From positions 1 to 64,000 of the forward strand of contig NZ_JTKH01000009.1 of the NCBI RefSeq assembly GCF_000827885.1: 64,000 nucleotides of DNA. Direction: 5' to 3'. The translations under genes were made by a program, and so were the position numbers. Positions within the stretch are counted from its first letter, which is position 1. Every line of letters begins with the position of its first letter. The notes under the pieces were generated by a model, which did not search any database, was not told where the DNA came from, and saw nothing but the letters and a program-made list of their open reading frames with translations. Positions 58,637-64,000 of this stretch are shown piece after piece. This DNA comes from Vibrio renipiscarius. Its GTDB lineage: Bacteria > Pseudomonadota > Gammaproteobacteria > Enterobacterales > Vibrionaceae.

Positions 58637-61600
58637 GTGAAAGACTTATTAAACTTTCTAAAAGCGCAGCATAAGACCGAAGAATTTGATGCAATCAAAA
58701 TCGGTCTATCTTCACCAGACATGATCCGTTCATGGTCTTTCGGTGAAGTTAAAAAACCTGAAACGATTAACTACCGTACGTTCAAACCTGAACGTGATGG
58801 TTTGTTCTGTGCGCGTATTTTTGGCCCAGTAAAAGACTACGAATGTCTTTGTGGCAAATATAAGCGCCTGAAGCACCGTGGTGTAATCTGTGAGAAGTGT
58901 GGCGTTGAAGTTACACAAACTAAAGTTCGTCGTGACCGTATGGGCCACATCGAGCTTGCATCACCAGTAGCTCACATCTGGTTCCTAAAATCACTACCGT
59001 CTCGCATCGGTCTACTAATGGATATCCCACTACGTGATATCGAACGTGTTCTTTACTTCGAAATGTACGTAGTAACTGAACCAGGTATGACTGATCTAGA
59101 AAAATCTCAGATGCTTACTGAAGAAGAGTATCTGGATCGTCTAGAAGAGTGGGGCGATGAGTTCACCGCTAAAATGGGTGCAGAGGCTATCAAGGACCTT
59201 CTAGGTTCTATGGACTTGCACGCAGAAGTTGAGCAAATGCGCGAAGAGCTAGATACCACTAACTCTGAAACTAAGCGTAAGAAGCTAACTAAGCGTTTGA
59301 AGCTGGTTGAAGCGTTCATTACTTCGGGTAACAACCCTGAGTGGATGATCCTGACTGTACTTCCAGTTCTTCCGCCAGATCTACGTCCTCTAGTACCACT
59401 AGATGGCGGTCGTTTTGCGACTTCAGATCTGAACGACCTTTACCGTCGCGTGATCAACCGTAACAACCGTTTGAAGCGTCTTCTAGAGCTAGCGGCTCCA
59501 GACATCATCGTACGTAACGAAAAGCGTATGCTGCAAGAGTCTGTTGATGCCCTTCTAGATAACGGTCGTCGCGGTCGTGCGATCACAGGTTCGAACAAGC
59601 GTCCTCTGAAATCTCTTGCTGATATGATCAAGGGTAAACAAGGTCGTTTCCGTCAGAACCTTCTAGGTAAACGTGTAGACTACTCTGGCCGTTCTGTAAT
59701 CACAGTAGGTCCATACCTTCGTCTACACCAGTGTGGTCTTCCTAAGAAGATGGCACTTGAGCTATTCAAGCCGTTTATCTACAGCAAGCTAGAGACTCGT
59801 GGTCTTGCGACTACAATCAAAGCTGCTAAGAAAATGGTAGAGCGCGAAGAAGCGGTTGTTTGGGATATCCTAGACGAAGTGATCCGTGAACACCCAGTAC
59901 TATTGAACCGTGCACCAACACTTCACCGTCTTGGTATCCAGGCGTTCGAACCAGTACTAATCGAAGGTAAAGCGATTCAGCTACACCCACTTGTGTGTGC
60001 GGCATACAACGCGGACTTCGATGGTGACCAAATGGCGGTTCACGTGCCTCTAACTCTAGAAGCACAGCTTGAAGCTCGTACTCTGATGATGTCGACGAAT
60101 AACATTCTGTCGCCAGCGTCAGGTGATCCGATCATCGTACCTTCTCAGGACGTTGTATTGGGTCTGTACTACATGACACGTGATAAGATCAACGTGAAAG
60201 GTGAAGGCATGTACCTTGCTGGCCCTGAAGAGGCTGAAAAGGCATACCGCACTAAGAACGCAGAACTACACGCACGCGTTAAAGTACGTATTACAGAAAC
60301 AGTTGTAGACGAAGACGGCAACAGCACAACAGAAACGAAGATGGTTGATACAACTGTCGGTCGTGCAATGTTGTGGCAAATCGTACCGAAAGGCCTACCG
60401 TACAGCATCGTTAACCAAAAGCTAGGTAAGAAGCAGATCTCTAACCTACTTAACGAGTGTTACCGTAAGCTTGGTCTAAAAGACACAGTAGTGTTTGCTG
60501 ACCAAATCATGTACACCGGTTTCGCTTACGCAGCACTTTCAGGCGTATCTGTTGGTATCAACGATATGGTTGTACCTGATGCGAAATACACTGAGATTGC
60601 AGCAGCAGAAGAAGAAGTTCGCGAAATTCAAGAACAGTACCAATCTGGTCTTGTAACTGCGGGTGAACGATACAACAAAGTTATCGATATCTGGGCATCA
60701 ACGAACGACCGCGTAGCAAAAGCTATGATGGAAAACTTGTCTTTCGAAACCGTAACTAACCGTGACGGCGAAGAAGAGCAACAAGAATCGTTCAACAGCA
60801 TCTACATGATGGCCGACTCGGGCGCACGTGGTTCTGCAGCTCAGATTCGTCAGCTTGCTGGTATGCGTGGTCTGATGGCTCGTCCAGATGGCTCGATCAT
60901 CGAAACGCCGATCACTGCAAACTTTAAAGAAGGTCTAAACGTCCTTCAGTACTTTATCTCAACGCACGGTGCTCGTAAGGGTCTAGCGGATACGGCACTG
61001 AAAACAGCAAACTCGGGTTACCTAACTCGTCGTCTAGTAGACGTTGCTCAAGACGTTGTAGTTACTGAACATGACTGTGGCACAGTTGAAGGTGTCGACA
61101 TGATGCCTCACATCGAAGGTGGTGACGTTAAAGTTCCACTGGCTGAACTGGCTCTAGGTCGTGTGGTTGCTGAAGATGTTCTTAAACCGGGTTCTGAAGA
61201 AGTTCTAATTCCACGTAATACTCTAATTGATGAGAAGTGGTGTCAGATCATGGAAGAGAACTCAGTTGACAACATGCGCGTGCGCTCTGTTGTTACCTGT
61301 GATGCTGACTTCGGTTGTTGTGCACAGTGTTACGGTCGTGACCTAGCACGTGGTCACCTAGTAAACCAAGGTGAAGCAGTCGGCGTTATCGCTGCTCAGT
61401 CTATCGGTGAACCAGGTACACAGCTAACGATGCGTACGTTCCACATCGGTGGTGCGGCATCTACTGCAGCAGCAGAGAACAGCATCCAAGCGAAGACAAC
61501 TGGTACAGTGAAACTTCACAACGCTAAGTTTGTAATCAACAAAGCTGGTAAGCTTGTGATCACTTCTCGTGCATCTGAAATGACCATCATTGATGAGTTC

Positions 61601-62839
61601 GGCCGTACGAAAGAGAAACACAAACTGCCATACGGTTCGATTCTAAGCAAAGCGGACAACGATGCAGTAACAGCTGGCGACGTAGTTGCTAACTGGGAAG
61701 CGCACACCATGCCAATCATCACTGAAGTGGCAGGTCGCATCCAATTCGTTGATATGATCGACGGTGTGACAGTTTCTCGTCAAACAGATGACCTAACCGG
61801 TCTATCTTCAAGCGAAGTAACTGATCCGGCTGCTCGCCCAGCTGCAGGTAAAGATATGCGTCCAGCTATCAAACTTGTAGATGAGCAAGGTAACGATGTA
61901 ATGATCCCTGGCACAGATATGTCAGCTCACTACTTCCTACCTGGTAAAGCGATCGTTAACATCGAAGATGGCGCAGAAGTTGGCATCGGTGACACGCTAT
62001 CTCGTATCCCTCAAAAATCGAGCGGAAACCGAGATATCACGGGTGGTCTACCACGCGTAGCTGACCTATTCGAAGCTCGTAAGCCTAAAGAGCCTGCGAT
62101 CCTAGCTGAGCACACTGGTGCGGTAAGCTTTGGTAAAGAAACGAAAGGTAAGCGTCGTCTAGTAATCACTCGCGACAGCGGTGAAGTTTACGAAGAGATG
62201 ATTCCTAAGCATCGCCAATTGAACGTGTTCGAAGGCGAGAAAGTGGAACGTGGTGATGTTATTGCAGATGGTCCAGAGACCCCGCATGACATTCTACGTC
62301 TACGTGGTATCCATGCAGTAACTCAGTACATCGCTAACGAAGTACAAGAAGTTTACCGTCTACAAGGCGTTAAGATTAACGATAAGCACATTGAGACTAT
62401 CGTTCGTCAAATGCTACGTAAGTGTACTATTACACATGCGGGTGACTCTGAGTTCCTACCTGGTGAGCAAGTTGAATACCATAATGTTAAGATTGCTAAC
62501 CGTAATCTAGAAGCTGAAGGCAAAGAGCCTGCACGTTTTGAACGTGATCTTCTAGGTATTACTAAAGCATCTCTAGCAACTGAGTCGTTCATCTCTGCGG
62601 CATCGTTCCAGGAGACAACTCGCGTACTAACAGAAGCTGCAGTTTCTGGTAAGCGTGATGAGCTACGTGGTCTGAAAGAAAACGTAATCGTGGGTCGTCT
62701 GATCCCAGCGGGTACAGGTTTCGCATACCACCAAGAGCGTCAAAAGCAAAAATCGGCAGCGCAAGAAGGTCCATCAGCTGAACAAGCAACTGATAACCTG
62801 GCAGCACTTCTGAACGCAGGCTTCTCTTCTGAAGATTAA
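58637..62839 (+). CDS. rpoC: DNA-directed RNA polymerase subunit beta'
   Basis: A 1400-aa catalytic subunit (E. coli 1407). Zinc-binding [20 protein letters not shown] region near residues 70-88; catalytic [12 protein letters not shown] (458-469) with the Mg2+ aspartates; second zinc site [19 protein letters not shown]. It starts with GTG, preceded by CAGGAG. The C-terminal tail is divergent from E. coli, as expected. Confidence 0.99.
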   Translation: MKDLLNFLKAQHKTEEFDAIKIGLSSPDMIRSWSFGEVKKPETINYRTFKPERDGLFCARIFGPVKDYECLCGKYKRLKHRGVICEKCGVEVTQTKVRRDRMGHIELASPVAHIWFLKSLPSRIGLLMDIPLRDIERVLYFEMYVVTEPGMTDLEKSQMLTEEEYLDRLEEWGDEFTAKMGAEAIKDLLGSMDLHAEVEQMREELDTTNSETKRKKLTKRLKLVEAFITSGNNPEWMILTVLPVLPPDLRPLVPLDGGRFATSDLNDLYRRVINRNNRLKRLLELAAPDIIVRNEKRMLQESVDALLDNGRRGRAITGSNKRPLKSLADMIKGKQGRFRQNLLGKRVDYSGRSVITVGPYLRLHQCGLPKKMALELFKPFIYSKLETRGLATTIKAAKKMVEREEAVVWDILDEVIREHPVLLNRAPTLHRLGIQAFEPVLIEGKAIQLHPLVCAAYNADFDGDQMAVHVPLTLEAQLEARTLMMSTNNILSPASGDPIIVPSQDVVLGLYYMTRDKINVKGEGMYLAGPEEAEKAYRTKNAELHARVKVRITETVVDEDGNSTTETKMVDTTVGRAMLWQIVPKGLPYSIVNQKLGKKQISNLLNECYRKLGLKDTVVFADQIMYTGFAYAALSGVSVGINDMVVPDAKYTEIAAAEEEVREIQEQYQSGLVTAGERYNKVIDIWASTNDRVAKAMMENLSFETVTNRDGEEEQQESFNSIYMMADSGARGSAAQIRQLAGMRGLMARPDGSIIETPITANFKEGLNVLQYFISTHGARKGLADTALKTANSGYLTRRLVDVAQDVVVTEHDCGTVEGVDMMPHIEGGDVKVPLAELALGRVVAEDVLKPGSEEVLIPRNTLIDEKWCQIMEENSVDNMRVRSVVTCDADFGCCAQCYGRDLARGHLVNQGEAVGVIAAQSIGEPGTQLTMRTFHIGGAASTAAAENSIQAKTTGTVKLHNAKFVINKAGKLVITSRASEMTIIDEFGRTKEKHKLPYGSILSKADNDAVTAGDVVANWEAHTMPIITEVAGRIQFVDMIDGVTVSRQTDDLTGLSSSEVTDPAARPAAGKDMRPAIKLVDEQGNDVMIPGTDMSAHYFLPGKAIVNIEDGAEVGIGDTLSRIPQKSSGNRDITGGLPRVADLFEARKPKEPAILAEHTGAVSFGKETKGKRRLVITRDSGEVYEEMIPKHRQLNVFEGEKVERGDVIADGPETPHDILRLRGIHAVTQYIANEVQEVYRLQGVKINDKHIETIVRQMLRKCTITHAGDSEFLPGEQVEYHNVKIANRNLEAEGKEPARFERDLLGITKASLATESFISAASFQETTRVLTEAAVSGKRDELRGLKENVIVGRLIPAGTGFAYHQERQKQKSAAQEGPSAEQATDNLAALLNAGFSSED

Positions 62840-62864
62840 TCTTCGAGACGAGTAATCGCTTAAG

Positions 62865-62893
62865 AAAAAAAGGCACCTTCGGGTGCCTTTTTT
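62865..62893 (+). terminator. Terminator of the rpoBC operon
   Basis: A stem AAAAAAAGGCACC/GGTGCCTTTTTT with a TTCG loop, 26 bp after the rpoC stop. Confidence 0.95.
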
Positions 62894-62944
62894 ACGTTTG
62901 GGGGAAGGGTGTGGGCATTTCGCTTCCCCACAACAAAGAACAAA

Positions 62945-62972
62945 AAAGGCTGACATTCTCATGCCAACCTTT
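62945..62972 (-). terminator. Possible terminator downstream of rsd
   Basis: An imperfect stem AAAGGCTGACAT/ATGCCAACCTTT with two mismatches. A T run follows on the minus strand. Weaker than other terminators in the window. Confidence 0.45.
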
Positions 62973-63054
62973 CATCTTTTTCTTTTCTAAAGCGGTCTTT
63001 TCAACTCAGCGAGTTTCATCAGTAAGATTGATCAAAGACTGATGTTGATCGATA

Positions 63055-63543
63055 TTAAGCACCGGGTGGTACAGCTAAGCTATCTGAAATAAGCTGAATT
63101 AAATTATCTTCTACTTCAAACCGCACTTCGAGAGTTTCCCCTACGCTGGAGAGATCCACATTGAAATCATCCAAAGTATCATCTTGATCAACGTCGGCGT
63201 ATTTATCGGTAAAATTCAATAATGGGTCGGTGGTTAACACGATCTTCGCGTAAGCGGTATTGATATCATCGGTGATTTCAAACCCCGTCGAACGCCATTC
63301 ATCCATCACCATATCGTAGATTTTAAAGTGACCTTCGGAAATATAATCGACCAAATGCTGGCAAAAATCTTGCAATTCGATAGGTGTCGGGAGGGAGGAG
63401 AGTGCTGCTTTTTGACTGGCAGGCTGAAGTGCGGCAAGCTTGCAATATTCGACAATTAGGGATTGTCGGGTCTCTAACCAATGGTCGATGACATCACTGG
63501 AACCACCCCATTGCTCTTGTGTTTTTTTGAATTTTTTTAGCAT
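63055..63543 (-). CDS. rsd: Regulator of sigma D (Rsd)
   Basis: A 162-aa helical protein that binds free sigma-70 in stationary phase. Resembles E. coli Rsd (158 aa), for example HWLETRQSLIVEYCKLAAL, DFCQHLVDYISEGHFKIYD and VGETLEVRFEVEDNLI. I chose the second of two close ATGs (63543), which has GAGGG at good spacing. It is divergent from nudC, as in E. coli. Confidence 0.92.
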   Translation of the reverse strand: MLKKFKKTQEQWGGSSDVIDHWLETRQSLIVEYCKLAALQPASQKAALSSLPTPIELQDFCQHLVDYISEGHFKIYDMVMDEWRSTGFEITDDINTAYAKIVLTTDPLLNFTDKYADVDQDDTLDDFNVDLSSVGETLEVRFEVEDNLIQLISDSLAVPPGA

Positions 63544-63727
63544 GACCATGCCCTCATGATCTAATCACAACTCCGGTGATCATTTACTTTGCGTCGCAAA
63601 GCGATGATAGATATACAACCTATTGTCCTGACTAGAAATTATAGTTAATGAATTGCTTTCTTACTAACTCTAGTATGAAATTAGATTGCCAGTAAAATGA
63701 TTGAACTGCAAGCAATGAGGGATGGTA

Positions 63728-64000
63728 ATGTTAAAGAACGGTGATCTTGCCCATAACAGTGCGGCATATTGGTGCGTCGTGTCAGGGAGTGCGCTTTGGC
63801 TAGAGGATGGTAATCTTCCTTTTGGTACCGCCAGTGATTTCGGCTTTTTAGGGCGTGATATGGTTTGCGTTGGTCATTACCAAGACGTTCCTGTGATGTG
63901 GTTGAATGATATGCAGATAGAAGAGCGTTTACCGATGGGATCATTACGCGAATGTATTCATTACCCTGAGGCGCTGTTTTTATTGATAAGCAAAGCCGTT
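63728..64000 (+). CDS. nudC: NADH pyrophosphatase NudC, N-terminal part (cut by window end)
   Basis: A frame open from ATG 63728 to the window end (91 codons) encodes a protein like the N-terminal domain of NudC, with WLEDGNLPFGTASDF and MGSLRECI in the same order as E. coli. NudC removes NAD caps from RNA and hydrolyses NADH. The zinc and Nudix domains lie beyond the window. Start supported by GAGG 7 bp upstream. An opposite-strand frame here is a shadow. Confidence 0.9.
   Translation, partial: MLKNGDLAHNSAAYWCVVSGSALWLEDGNLPFGTASDFGFLGRDMVCVGHYQDVPVMWLNDMQIEERLPMGSLRECIHYPEALFLLISKAV

Noticed and set aside
63681..63944. 87-codon minus-strand frame at the window end
   Set aside because: Antisense to the nudC coding frame, which has clear family similarity.

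Overview
The window is about 64 kb of core, origin-proximal chromosome of a Vibrio (Vibrionaceae, Gammaproteobacteria). The evidence is the rRNA/tRNA sequence, Vibrio-type Fis, RpoB and RpoC, AT-rich intergenic DNA, dense ordinary operons, and gene blocks that keep the order known from Vibrio and E. coli. I see no insertion sequence, prophage, integron or CRISPR array. Every long ORF has a plausible chromosomal role.

Layout. 1-1190: 3' end of an rrn operon (23S partial, 5S, tRNA-Asp, terminator). 1.3-8.9 kb: an Fe-S uracil-DNA glycosylase-like gene, then the yjaG-hupA-yjaH-purD-purH block, with an inserted CNNM/CBS membrane protein and a ZntR-type regulator. 9.3-14.2 kb: leftward aroQ-accB-accC-prmA-dusB-fis. 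14.4-28.4 kb: an acetate-metabolism island (acs, a DEDDh exonuclease, a cNMP/CBS/DUF294 protein, an MFS permease, the transporter-kinase CrbS, an unknown secreted or anchored protein, a two-subunit sodium:solute symporter, a MarC protein and CrbR). 28.5-34.5 kb: dsbD, dcuA, aspA, fxsA. 34.5-40.3 kb: trmL, cpxA-cpxR divergent from cpxP, fieF, pfkA. 40.3-47.7 kb: orphan pilin-like protein, epmB/efp divergent pair, menA-rraA, a MATE pump, tpiA, a CHMI-type isomerase and a DUF805 protein. 47.7-62.9 kb: coaA, tRNA-Thr/Tyr/Gly/Thr-tufB, secE-nusG, rplKA, rplJL-rpoBC. 63-64 kb: rsd divergent from a truncated nudC.

How the parts fit. The right-hand third is the transcription/translation supply locus, with promoters carrying GC-rich discriminators, an L10 leader and an attenuator before rpoB. 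The acetate island joins sensing (CrbS to CrbR), uptake (symporter) and activation (Acs). The Cpx block carries a perfect CpxR box between cpxR and cpxP. efp and its modifying enzyme EpmB are divergently paired. Purine genes have a PurR-like operator upstream of purH.

I found no clearly new biological system. The best candidates for follow-up are the exonuclease plus cNMP/CBS/nucleotidyltransferase pair beside acs, a perfect 17-bp hairpin between purH and purD, and the matching promoter-within-inverted-repeat arrangement in front of rplK and rplJ.
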